DNA of 64,000 bases from Luzula sylvatica (Eukaryota > Streptophyta > Magnoliopsida > Poales > Juncaceae), in contig OX326959.1 of assembly GCA_946800325.1 (NCBI GenBank), positions 49,358,784 through 49,422,783 on the forward strand, in the 5' to 3' direction. The notes under the pieces were generated by a model, which was not told the DNA's origin, ran no database searches, and worked only from the letters and a program-made list of their open reading frames with translations. The position numbers were made by a program, and so were the translations under genes. Positions 1-10,600 of this stretch are shown here, one piece after another. The first letter of the stretch is position 1; the number at the start of each line of letters is the position of its first letter.

Positions 1-88
1 GCAAAATACTTCATTTTTCTTGATTTTCTCAAAAAATTCCTTGATTGAAGACTAACTCATACAAATTTCAATTTTTCCAATTTTTTGC

Positions 89-101
89 AAAAAAAAAAAA
101 A
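89..101. repeat. A13 run in the first monomer of the 3118-bp HOR
   Basis: Thirteen A residues follow TTTTTTGC where related monomers have AAAAAATAAAAAA. The same run occurs at 3207-3219 (13 A) and 6324-6337 (14 A), marking each start of this HOR. It probably arose from loss of the interrupting T followed by slippage. Confidence 0.85.
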
Positions 102-523
102 CTGAAGTCTAACACCTTCAAAAATATCAATTATCATTTTTTCTAAAATAGACCAAAATAGTTCTCTAAAATGAGCAAAAATACTTCATTTTTCATGTTT
201 TTCTCAAAACACTCCGGGATTGAAGACTAACACATACAAATTTCTATTTTTCCTATTTTTATCATAAAATCAAAAACTGAAGTCTAACACCTTCAAAAAT
301 ATCAATTATCATTTTTTCTAAAATAGACCAAAATAGTTCTCTAAAATGAGCAAAATACTTCATTTTTCATGTTTTTCTCAAAACACTCCGGGATTGAAGA
401 CTAACACATACAAATTTCTATTTTGCCTATTTTTTGCAAAAAATCAAAAACTGAAGTCTAACACCTTCAAAAATATCAATTAGCATTTTTTCTAAAAAAG
501 ACCAAAATAGTTCTCTAAAATGA

Positions 524-692
524 GCAAAATACTTTATTTTTCATGTTTTTCTTAAAAAACTCCGGGATTGAAGACTAACAAATTTCTATTTTTCCTATTT
601 TCTGCATAAAATCAAAAATTGAAGTCTAACACCTTCAAAAATATCAATTATCATTTTTTTCTAAAATAGTCCAAAATAGTTCTCTAAAATGA
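524..692. repeat. Short 169-bp monomer type
   Basis: Relative to the 174-bp form this type lacks six bases after GACTAACA (the CACATA stretch) and has one extra T in the T-run before CTAAAA (7 instead of 6). The lost segment lies between two ACA triplets six bases apart, as expected for a slippage deletion. It travels with linked markers CTTTATTTTTCATG, TTCTTAAAAAACTCC and usually TTTTCTGCAT. Other copies lie at 1563-1731 and 2428-2596, and the type recurs throughout the window, so it is a distinct lineage. Confidence 0.9.
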
Positions 693-1079
693 GCAAAATA
701 CTTCATTTTTCATGTTTTTCTCAAAAAACTTCGTGATTGAACACAAACACATACAAATTTCTAATTTGCCTATTTTTTGCAAAAAATCAAAAACTGAAGT
801 CTAACACCTTCAAAAATATCAATTATCATTTTTTCTAAAAGAGTCCAAAATAGTTCTCTAAAATGAGCAAAATACTTCATTTTTCATGTTTTTCTCAAAA
901 CACTCCGGGATTGAAGACTAACACATACAAATTTCTATTTTTCCTATTTTTATCATAAAATCAAAAACTGAAGTCTAACACCTTCAAAAATATCAATTAT
1001 CATTTTTTCTAAAAGAGTCCAAAATAGTTCTCTAAAATGAGCAAAATACTTCATTTTTCATGTTTTTCTCAAAAAACTT

Positions 1080-1081
1080 CG
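1080..1081. other. The one CpG of the reference monomer
   Basis: The reference monomer has a single CpG, at monomer positions 40-41, in the contexts TTCGTG, TCCGTG or TCCGGG depending on type. The CCTTGATT type (for example 1-174) lacks it. A rarer type adds a second CpG in GAGCGAAATATTTC (8148, 16284, 22329, 24576, 36534, 40109, 43049). If this genome has CpG methylation, there is about one methylatable site per nucleosome-length unit. Confidence 0.8.
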
Positions 1082-1091
1082 TGATTGAAGA

Positions 1092-1148
1092 CTAACACAT
1101 ACAAATTTCAATTTTTCCAATTTTTTGCAAAATATAAAACACTGAAGT
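1092..1148. repeat. Sub-unit A of the monomer (57 bp)
   Basis: It begins CTAACACATACAAATTTC, has a T5-CC-AA-T6 block, an A-rich stretch, and ends CTGAAGT. Compared without gaps to the next 57 bases (sub-unit B), I count 30 of 57 identical positions, against roughly one third expected for sequence of this composition. Against sub-unit C, a 22-base core (ATTTTTC, then a T-run, then CAAAA) matches at 17 positions with a 2-base shift, and both end in TGAAG plus one base. Confidence 0.75.
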
Positions 1149-1160
1149 CTAACACCTTCA
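1143..1160. other. Short dyad TGAAG-N8-CTTCA in each monomer
   Basis: A perfect 5-bp inverted repeat with an 8-base spacer (TCTAACAC) spans the A/B sub-unit boundary. It is intact in most monomers. Types with AAGACC keep the arms and change the spacer, and a few with CACCCTCA or CTTCC lose a base of the right arm. It could be a protein site or form a short hairpin, but it is weak, and function is not shown. Confidence 0.5.
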
Positions 1161-1205
1161 AAAATATCAATTATCATTTTTTCTAAAATAGACCAAAATA
1201 GTTCT
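1149..1205. repeat. Sub-unit B of the monomer (57 bp)
   Basis: It begins CTAACACCTTCAAAAATATC, continues with an ATTATCATTTTTTCTAAAA block, and ends AATAGTTCT. The order CTAA-CA, CAAAAA, a T6 run and an A4 run repeats the order in A and C. It lacks the terminal TGAAG shared by A and C, so it is the most diverged at its 3' end. It is also the most constant part of the monomer across the array. Confidence 0.72.
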
Positions 1206-1265
1206 CTAAAATGAGCAAAATACTTCATTTTTCATGTTTTTCTCAAAACACTCCGGGATTGAAGA
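1206..1265. repeat. Sub-unit C of the monomer (60 bp)
   Basis: It begins CTAAAATGAGCAAAATACTTC, continues CATTTTTCATGTTTTTCTCAAAA, carries the variable CpG-containing centre (TCCGGG here) and ends TTGAAGA. It is 3 bases longer than A and B, which brings the trimer to 174 bp. The variable centre that defines the monomer types lies here, and the 24-bp deletion found after 47 kb removes its start. Confidence 0.75.
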
Positions 1266-2253
1266 CTAACACATACAAATTTCTATTTTTCCTATTTTTA
1301 TCATAAAATCAAAAACTGAAGTCTAACACCTTCAAAAATATCAATTATCATTTTTTCTAAAATAGACCAAAATAGTTCTCTAAAATGAGCAAAATACTTC
1401 ATTTTTCATGTTTTTCTCAAAACACTCCGGGATTGAAGACTAACACATACAAATTTCTATTTTGCCTATTTTTTGCAAAAAATCAAAAACTGAAGTCTAA
1501 CACCTTCAAAAATATCAATTAGCATTTTTTCTAAAAAAGACCAAAATAGTTCTCTAAAATGAGCAAAATACTTTATTTTTCATGTTTTTCTTAAAAAACT
1601 CCGGGATTGAAGACTAACAAATTTCTATTTTTCCTATTTTCTGCATAAAATCAAAAATTGAAGTCTAACACCTTCAAAAATATCAATTATCATTTTTTTC
1701 TAAAAGAGTCCAAAATAGTTCTCTAAAATGAGCAAAATACTTCATTTTTCATGTTTTTCTCAAAAAACTTCGTGATTGAACACAAACACATACAAATTTC
1801 TATTTTGCCTATTTTTTGCAAAAAATCAAAAACTGAAGTCTAACACCTTCAAAAATATCAATTACCATTTTTTCTAAAAGAGTCCAAAATAGTTCTCTAA
1901 AATGAGCAAAATACTTCTTTTTTCATGTTTTTCTCAAAACACTCCGGGATTGAAGACTAACACATACAAATTTCTATTTTTCCTATTTTTATCATAAAAT
2001 CAAAAACTGAAGTCTAACACCTTCAAAAATATCAATTATCATTTTTTCTAAAAGAGTCCAAAATAGTTCTCTAAAATGAGCAAAATACTTCATTTTTCAT
2101 GTTTTTCTCAAAAAACTTCGTGATTGAAGACTAACACATACAAATTTCAATTTTTCCAATTTTTTGCAAAATATAAAACATTGAAGTCTAACACCTTCCA
2201 AAATATCAATTATCATTTTTTCTAAAATAGACCAAAATAGTTCTCTAAAATGA
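1215..2253. repeat. Nested six-monomer block, second copy
   Basis: Monomers 8-13 repeat monomers 2-7 in type and order (1039 bp). A few private changes separate the copies, for example ATTACC near 1865, TACTTCTTTT near 1914 and AACATTGAAG near 2178. Both blocks are present in HOR copy 2, so the six-monomer duplication preceded amplification of the 18-mer. Confidence 0.9.
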
Positions 2254-3118
2254 GCAAAATACTTCATTTTTCATGTTTTTCTCAAAAAACTCCGTGATTG
2301 AAGACTAACACATACAAATTTCTATTTTTCCTATTTTTTGCATAAAATAAAAAACTGAAGTGTAACACCTTCAAAAATATCAATTATCATTTTTTCTAAA
2401 AAAGACCAAAATAGTTCTCTAAAATGAGCAAAATACTTTATTTTTCATGTTTTTCTTAAAAAACTCCGGGATTGAAGGCTAACAAATTTCTATTTTTCCT
2501 ATTTTCTGCATAAAATCAAAAATTGAAGTCTAACACCTTCAAAAATATCAATTATCATTTTTTTCTAAAAGAGTCCAAAATAGTTCTCTAAAATGAGCAA
2601 AATACTTCATTTTTCATGTTTTTCTCAAAAAACTTCGTGATTGAACACTAACACATACAAATTTCTATTTTGCCTATTTTTTGCAAAAAATCAAAAACTG
2701 AAGTCTAACACCTTCAAAAATATCAATTATCATTTTTTCTAAAAGAGTCCAAAATAGTTCTCTAAAATGAGCAAAATACTTCATTTTTCATGTTTTTCTC
2801 AAAAAACTTCGTGATTGAAGACTAACACATACAAATTTCAATTTTTCCAATTTTTTGCAAAATATAAAACACTGAAGTCTAACACCTTCCAAAATATCAA
2901 TTATCATTTTTTCTAAAATAGACCAAAATAGTTCTCTAAAATGAGCAAAATACTTCATTTTTCATGTTTTTCTCAAAAAACTCCGTGATTGAAGACTAAC
3001 ACATACAAATTTCTATTTTTCCTATTTTTTGCATAAAATCAAAAACTGAAGTCTAACACCTTCAAAAATATCAATTATCATTTTTTCTAAAAAAGACCAA
3101 AATAGTTCTCTAAAATGA

Positions 3119-6100
3119 GCAAAATACTTCATTTTTCTTGATTTTCTCAAAAAATTCCTTGATTGAAGACTAACTCATACAAATTTCAATTTTTCCAATT
3201 TTTTGCAAAAAAAAAAAAACTGAAGTCTAACACCTTCAAAAATATCAATTATCATTTTTTCTAAAATAGACCAAAATAGTTCTCTAAAATGAGCAAAATA
3301 CTTCATTTTTCATGTTTTTCTCAAAACACTCCGGGATTGAAGACTAACACATACAAATTTCTATTTTTCCTATTTTTATCATAAAATCAAAAACTGAAGT
3401 CTAACACCTTCAAAAATATCAATTATCATTTTTTCTAAAATAGACCAAAATAGTTCTCTAAAATGAGCAAAATACTTCATTTTTCATGTTTTTCTCAAAA
3501 CACTCCGGGATTGAAGACTAACACATACAAATTTCTATTTTGCCTATTTTTTGCAAAAAATCAAAAACTGAAGTCTAACACCTTCAAAAATATCAATTAG
3601 CATTTTTTCTAAAAAAGACCAAAATAGTTCTCTAAAATGAGCAAAATACTTTATTTTTCATGTTTTTCTTAAAAAACTCCGGGATTGAAGACTAACAAAT
3701 TTCTATTTTTCCTATTTTCTGCATAAAATCAAAAATTGAAGTCTAACACCTTCAAAAATATCAATTATCATTTTTTTCTAAAATAGTCCAAAATACTTCT
3801 CTAAAATGAGCAAAATACTTCATTTTTCATGTTTTTCTCAAAAAACTTCGTGATTGAACACAAACACATACAAATTTCTATTTTGCCTATTTTTTGCAAA
3901 AAATCAAAAACTGAAGTCTAACACCTTCAAAAATATCAATTATCATTTTTTCTAAAAGAGTCCAAAATAGTTCTCTAAAATGAGCAAAATACTTCATTTT
4001 TCATGTTTTTCTCAAAACACTCCGGGATTGAAGACTAACACATACAAATTTCTATTTTTCCTATTTTTATCATAAAATCAAAAACTGAAGTCTAACACCT
4101 TCAAAAATATCAATTATCATTTTTTCTAAAAGAGTCCAAAATAGTTCTCTAAAATGAGCAAAATACTTCATTTTTCATGTTTTTCTCAAAAAACTTCGTG
4201 ATTGAAGACTAACACATACAAATTTCAATTTTTCCAATTTTTTGCAAAATATAAAACACTGAAGTCTAACACCTTCAAAAATATCAATTATCATTTTTTC
4301 TAAAATAGACCAAAATAGTTCTCTAAAATGAGCAAAATACTTCATTTTTCATGTTTTTCTCAAAACACTCCGGGATTGAAGACTAACACATACAAATTTC
4401 TATTTTTCCTATTTTTATCATAAAATCAAAAACTGAAGTCTAACACCTTCAAAAATATCAATTATCATTTTTTCTAAAATAGACCAAAATAGTTCTCTAA
4501 AATGAGCAAAATACTTCATTTTTCATGTTTTTCTCAAAACACTCCGGGATTGAAGACTAACACATACAAATTTCTATTTTGCCTATTTTTTGCAAAAAAT
4601 CAAAAACTGAAGTCTAACACCTTCAAAAATATCAATTAGCATTTTTTCTAAAAAAGACCAAAATAGTTCTCTAAAATGAGCAAAATACTTTATTTTTCAT
4701 GTTTTTCTTAAAAAACTCCGGGATTGAAGACTAACAAATTTCTATTTTTCCTATTTTCTGCATAAAATCAAAAATTGAAGTCTAACACCTTCAAAAATAT
4801 CAATTATCATTTTTTTCTAAAAGAGTCCAAAATAGTTCTCTAAAATGAGCAAAATACTTCATTTTTCATGTTTTTCTCAAAAAACTTCGTGATTGAACAC
4901 AAACACATACAAATTTCTATTTTGCCTATTTTTTGCAAAAAATCAAAAACTGAAGTCTAACACCTTCAAAAATATCAATTATCATTTTTTCTAAAAGAGT
5001 CCAAAATAGTTCTCTAAAATGAGCAAAATACTTCATTTTTCATGTTTTTCTCAAAACACTCCGGGATTGAAGACTAACACATACAAATTTCTATTTTTCC
5101 TATTTTTATCATAAAATCAAAAACTGAAGTCTAACACCTTCAAAAATATCAATTATCATTTTTTCTAAAAGAGTCCAAAATAGTTCTCTAAAATGAGCAA
5201 AATACTTCATTTTTCATGTTTTTCTCAAAAAACTTCGTGATTGAAGACTAACACATACAAATTTCAATTTTTCCAATTTTTTGCAAAATATAAAACACTG
5301 AAGTCTAACACCTTCCAAAATATCAATTATCATTTTTTCTAAAATAGACCAAAATAGTTCTCTAAAATGAGCAAAATACTTCATTTTTCATGTTTTTCTC
5401 AAAAAACTCCGTGATTGAAGACTAACACATACAAATTTCTATTTTTCCTATTTTTAGCATAAAATAAAAAACTGAAGTCTAACACCTTCAAAAATATCAA
5501 TTATCATTTTTTCTAAAAAAGACCAAAATAGTTCTCTAAAATGAGCAAAATACTTTATTTTTCATGTTTTTCTTAAAAAACTCCGGGATTGAAGGCTAAC
5601 AAATTTCTATTTTTCCTATTTTCTGCATAAAATCAAAAATTGAAGTCTAACACCTTCAAAAATATCAATTATCATTTTTTTCTAAAAGAGTCCAAAATAG
5701 TTCTCTAAAATGAGCAAAATACTTCATTTTTCATGTTTTTCTCAAAAAACTTCGTGATTGAACACTAACACATACAAATTTCTATTTTGCCTATTTTTTG
5801 CAAAAAATCAAAAACTGAAGTCTAACACCTTCAAAAATATCAATTATCATTTTTTCTAAAAGAGTCCAAAATAGTTCTCTAAAATGAGCAAAATACTTCA
5901 TTTTTCATGTTTTTCTCAAAAAACTTCGTGATTGAAGACTAACACATACAAATTTCAATTTTTCCAATTTTTTGCAAAATATAAAACACTGAAGTCTAAC
6001 ACCTTCCAAAATATCAATTATCATTTTTTCTAAAATAGACCAAAATAGTTCTCTAAAATGAGCAAAATACTTCATTTTTCATGTTTTTCTCAAAAAACTC

Positions 6101-6235
6101 CGTGATTGAAGACTAACACATACAAATTTCTATTTTTCCTATTTTTTGCATAAAATCAAAAACTGAAGTCTAACACCTTCAAAAATATCAATTATAATTT
6201 TTTCTAAAAAAGACCAAAATAGTTCTCTAAAATGA
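3119..6235. repeat. 18-monomer HOR, copy 2 (3117 bp)
   Basis: It repeats copy 1 monomer for monomer. By eye I found about nine differences, for example ATACTTCTC for ATAGTTCTC near 3795, TTTTTAGCAT near 5455 and ATTATAATT near 6193. Copy 1 has its own changes near 753 (CTAATTTGCC), 1865 (ATTACC), 1918 and 2371. Identity is therefore roughly 99.7%. It is one base shorter because the second monomer lacks the extra A. Confidence 0.93.
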
Positions 6236-7624
6236 GCAAAATACTTCATTTTTCTTGATTTTCTCAAAAAATTCCTTGATTGAAGACTAACTCATACAAA
6301 TTTCAATTTTTCCAATTTTTTGCAAAAAAAAAAAAAACTGAAGTCTAACACCTTCAAAAATATCAATTATCATTTTTTCTAAAATAGACCAAAATAGTTC
6401 TCTAAAATGAGCAAAATACTTCATTTTTCATGTTTTTCTCAAAACACTCCGGGATTGAAGACTAACACATACAAATTTCTATTTTTCCTATTTTTATCAT
6501 AAAATCAAAAACTGAAGTCTAACACCTTCAAAAATATCAATTATCATTTTTTCTAAAATAGACCAAAATAGTTCTCTAAAATGAGCAAAATACTTCATTT
6601 TTCATGTTTTTCTCAAAACACTCCGGGATTGAAGACTAACACATACAAATTTCTATTTTGCCTATTTTTTTGCAAAAAATCAAAAACTGAAGTCTAACAC
6701 CTTCAAAAATATCAATTAGCATTTTTTCTAAAAAAGACCAAAATAGTTCTCTAAAATGAGCAAAATACTTTATTTTTCATGTTTTTCTTAAAAAACTCCG
6801 GGATTGAAGACTAACAAATTTCTATTTTTCCTATTTTCTGCATAAAATCAAAAATTGAAGTCTAACACCTTCAAAAATATCAATTATCATTTTTTTCTAA
6901 AAGAGTCCAAAATAGTTCTCTAAAATGAGCAAAATACTTCATTTTTCATGTTTTTCTCAAAAAACTTCGTGATTGAACACAAACACATACAAATTTCTAT
7001 TTTGCCTATTTTTTGCAAAAAATCAAAAACTGAAGTCTAACACCTTCAAAAATATCAATTATCATTTTTTCTAAAAGAGTCCAAAATAGTTCTCTAAAAT
7101 GAGCAAAATACTTCATTTTTCATGTTTTTCTCAAAACACTCCGGGATTGAAGACTAACACATACAAATTTCTATTTTTCCTATTTTTATCATAAAATCAA
7201 AAACTGAAGTCTAACACCTTCAAAAATATCAATTATCATTTTTTCTAAAAGAGTCCAAAATAGTTCTCTAAAATGAGCAAAATACTTCATTTTTCATGTT
7301 TTTCTCAAAAAACTTCGTGATTGAAGACTAACACATACAAATTTCAATTTTTCCAATTTTTTGCAAAATATAAAACACTGAAGTCTAACACCTTCCAAAA
7401 TATCAATTATCATTTTTTCTAAAATAGACCAAAATAGTTCTCTAAAATTAGCAAAATACTTCATTTTTCATGTTTTTCTCAAAAAACTCCGTGATTGAAG
7501 ACTAACACATACAAATTTCTATTTTTCCTATTTTTTGCATAAAATAAAAAACTGAAGTCTAACACCTTCAAAAATATCAATTATCATTTTTTCTAAAAAA
7601 TACCAAAATAGTTCTCTAAAATGA
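6236..7624. repeat. Contracted 8-monomer copy of the HOR (1389 bp)
   Basis: It starts with the A-run monomer and follows monomers 1-7 of the 18-mer. The eighth monomer (from about 7449) matches monomer 14 (CCGTGATT centre with an AAAATAAAAAAC tail). A CCTTGATT-type monomer follows at 7625. One block of the nested six-monomer duplication and monomers 15-18 are missing, so ten monomers were lost or never gained. This marks the edge of the homogeneous 3118-bp domain. Confidence 0.85.
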
Positions 7625-10600
7625 GCACAATACTTCATTTTTCATGATTTTCTCAAAAAATTCCTTGATTGAAGACTAACTCATACAAATTTCAATTTTT
7701 TCAATTTTTTGCAAAAAATAAAAAACTGAAGTCTAACACCTTCAAAAATATCAATTATCATTTTTTCTAAAATAGACCAAAATAGTTCTCTAAAATGAGC
7801 AAAATACTTCATTTTTCATGTTTTTCTCAAAACACTCCGGGATTGAAGACTAACACATACAAATTTCTATTTTTCCTATTTTTATCATAAAATCAAAAAC
7901 TGAAGTCTAACACCTTCAAAAATATCAATTATCATTTTTTCTAAAAAAGACCAAAATAGTTCTCTAAAATGAGCAAAATTCTTCATTTTTCATGTTTTTC
8001 TCAAAAAATTCCGTGATTGAAGACTAACAAATACAAATTTCTATTTTTCCTATTTTTTTGCATAAAATCAAAAACTTAAGTCTAACACCTTCAAAAATAT
8101 CAATTATCATTTTTCCTAAAAGAGTCCAAAATAGTTCTCTAAAATGAGCGAAATATTTCATTTTTCATGTTTTTCTAAAAAAACTTCGTGATTGAAGATT
8201 AACACATACAAATTTCTATTTTTCCTATTTTTTGCAAAAAATCACAAAATGAAGTCTAACACCTTAAAAAATATCAATTATCATTTTTTCTAAAAAAGGC
8301 CAAAATAGTTCTCTAAAATGAGCAAAATACATAATTTTTCATGTTTTTCTCAAAAAATTCCGGGATTGAAGACTAACACATACAAATTTCTATTTTTCCT
8401 ATTTTTTGCACAAAATCAAAAACTGAAGTCTAACACCTTCAAAAATATCAATTATCATTTTTTTCTAAAAGAGTGCTAAATAGTTCTCTAAAATGAGCAA
8501 AATACTTCATTTTTCATGTTTTTCTAAAAAAACTTCGTGATTGAACACTAACACATACAAATTTCTATTGTGCCTATTTTTTGCAAAAAATCAAAAACTG
8601 AAGTCTAACACCTTCAAAAATATCAATTATCATTTTTTCTAAAAGAGTCCAAAATAGTTCTCTAAAATGAGCAAAATACTTCATTTTTCATGTTTTTCTC
8701 AAAAAACTTCGTGATTGAAGACTAACACATACAAATTTCAATTTTTCCTATTTTTTGCAAAAAATCAAAAACTGAACTCTAACACCTTCAAAAATATGAA
8801 TTATCATTTTTTCAAAAAAAGACCAAAATAGTTCTCTAAAATGAGCAAAATACTTTATTTTTCATGTTTTTCTTAAAAAACTCCGGGATTGAAGACTAAC
8901 AAATTTCTATTTTTCCTATTTTTTGCATAAAATCAAAAACTGAAGTCTAACACCTTCAAAAATATCAATTATCATTTTTTTCTAAAAGAGTCCAAAATAG
9001 TTCTCTAAAATGAGCAAAATACTTCATTTTTCATGTTTTTCTCAAAAAACTTCGTGATTGAAGACTAACACATACAAATTTCAATTTTTCCAATTTTTTT
9101 CAAAAAATAAAAAACTGAACTCTAACACCTTCAAAAATATCAATTATCATTTTTTCTAAAATAGACCAAAATAGTTCTCTAAAATGAGCAAAACACTTCA
9201 TTTTTCATGTTTTTCTCAATAAACTCCGGGATTGAAGACTAACACATACAAATTTCTATTTTTCCTATTTTCTGCATAAAATCAAAAACTGAAGTCTAAG
9301 ACCTTCAAAAATATCAATTATCATTTTTTCTAAAAAGACCAAAATAGTTCTCTAAATGAGCAAAATACTTCATTTTTAATGTTTTTCTCAAAAAATTCCG
9401 TGATTGAAGACTAACACATACAAATTTCTATTTTTCCAATTTTTTGCAAAAAATCAAAAATTGTAGTCTAACACCCTAAAAAATATCAATTATCATTTTT
9501 TCAAAAAAAGACCAAAATAGTTCTCTAAAATGAGAAAAATACTTCATTTTTTATTTTTTTCTCAAAAAATTCCGTGATTGAAGACTAACACATACAAATT
9601 TCTATTTTTCCTATTTTTTGCAAAAAATCAAAAACTGAAGTCTAACACCTTCAAAAATATCAATTATCATTTTTTCTAAAAAAGAACAAAATAGTTCTCT
9701 AAAATGAGCAAAATACTTTATTTTTCATGTTTTTCTGAAAAAACTCCGGGATTGAAGACTAACAAATTTCTATTTTTCCTATTTTCTGCATAAATTCAAA
9801 AACTGAAGTCTAACACCTTCAAAAATATCAATTATTATTTTTTTCTAAAAGAGTCCAAAATAGTTCTCTAAAATGAGCAAAATACTTCATTTTTCATGTT
9901 TTTCTCAAAAAACTTCGTGATTGAAGACTAACACATACAAATTTCAATTTTTCCAATTTTTTTCAAAAAATAAAAAACTGAAGTCTGAGACCTTCAAAAA
10001 TGTCAATTATCATTTTTTCTAAAAAAGACCAAAATAGTTCTCTAAAATGAGCAAAATACTTTATTTTTCATGTTTTTCTTAAAAAAATGCGGGATTGAAG
10101 ACTAACAAATTTCTATTTTTCCTATTTTTTGCTTAAAATCAAAAACTGAAGTCTAACACCTTCAAAAATATCAATTATCATTTTTTTCTAAAAAAGTCCA
10201 AAATAGTTCTCTAAAATGAGAAAAATACTTCATTTTTCATGTTTTTCTCAAAAAACTTCGTGATTGAAGACTAACACATACAAATTTCTATTTTGCCTAT
10301 TTTTTTCAAAAAATCAAAAACTGAAGACTAACACCTTCAAAAATATCAATTTTCATTTTTTCTAAAAAAGACCAAAATAGTTCTCTAAAATGAGCAAAAT
10401 ACTTTATTTTTCATGTTTTTCTTAAAAAACTCCGGGATTGAAGACTAACAAATTTCTATTTTTCCTATTTTTTGCATAAAATCAAAAACTGAAATCTAAC
10501 ACCTTCAAAAATATCAATTATCATTTTTTTCTAAATGAGTCCAAAATAGTTCTCCAAAATGAGCAAAATACTTCATTTTTCATGTTTTTCTCAAAAAACT

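Larger units (their letters stand above)
175..1214. repeat. Nested six-monomer block, first copy (inside the HOR)
   Basis: Monomers 2-7 of the 18-mer form this order: TCCGGG/TATCAT, TCCGGG/TTTTGCC, short 169-bp, GAACACAAAC, TCCGGG/TATCAT, TTCGTG/ATATAAAACAC. The same order repeats directly at 1215-2253. It is 1040 bp here because of one extra A near 176. Confidence 0.9.
1041..1214. repeat. Reference 174-bp monomer (TTCGTG type)
   Basis: This is a convenient standard copy of exactly 174 bp. In order it holds a CATTTTTCATG segment (12-22), an A6 run (31-36), the TTCGTGATTGAAGAC centre (38-52), an AATTTTTCCAATTTTTTGC block (70-88), the type-specific ATATAAAACAC tail (92-102), the TGAAGTCTAACACCTTCA dyad (103-120), CAATTATCATTTTTTCTAAAA, and ACCAAAATAGTTCTCTAAAATGA at the end. 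By my count 42 of 174 bases are G or C (24%). Types differ mainly at positions 31-42 and 66-102, while 103-140 and 155-174 are the most constant parts. Confidence 0.95.
1..3118. repeat. 18-monomer HOR, copy 1 (3118 bp)
   Basis: Eighteen monomers, three of them the 169-bp form (starts 524, 1563, 2428) and one of 175 bp (start 175, an extra A). It begins with a distinctive monomer: CTTGATTTTCTC, then CCTTGATT, ACTCATAC and the A13 run. The same monomer restarts at 3119. Base 1 of the window happens to coincide with a unit start, so earlier copies may lie upstream. Confidence 0.93.

Noticed and set aside
89..101. Poly-A run as a retroposed transcript tail
   Set aside because: It sits inside a monomer at a place where related monomers have an A-rich stretch interrupted by one T, and it recurs at the same monomer position in each HOR copy. 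Slippage explains it.
1070..1095. CENP-B box in the TTCGTGATTGAAGAC or TCCGGGATTG segment
   Set aside because: The known box needs TTCG, then an A and CGGG at fixed positions. TTCGTGATTGAAGAC keeps only the TTCG half, and the TCCGGG types keep only a CGGG in the wrong place. The partial match is not enough.
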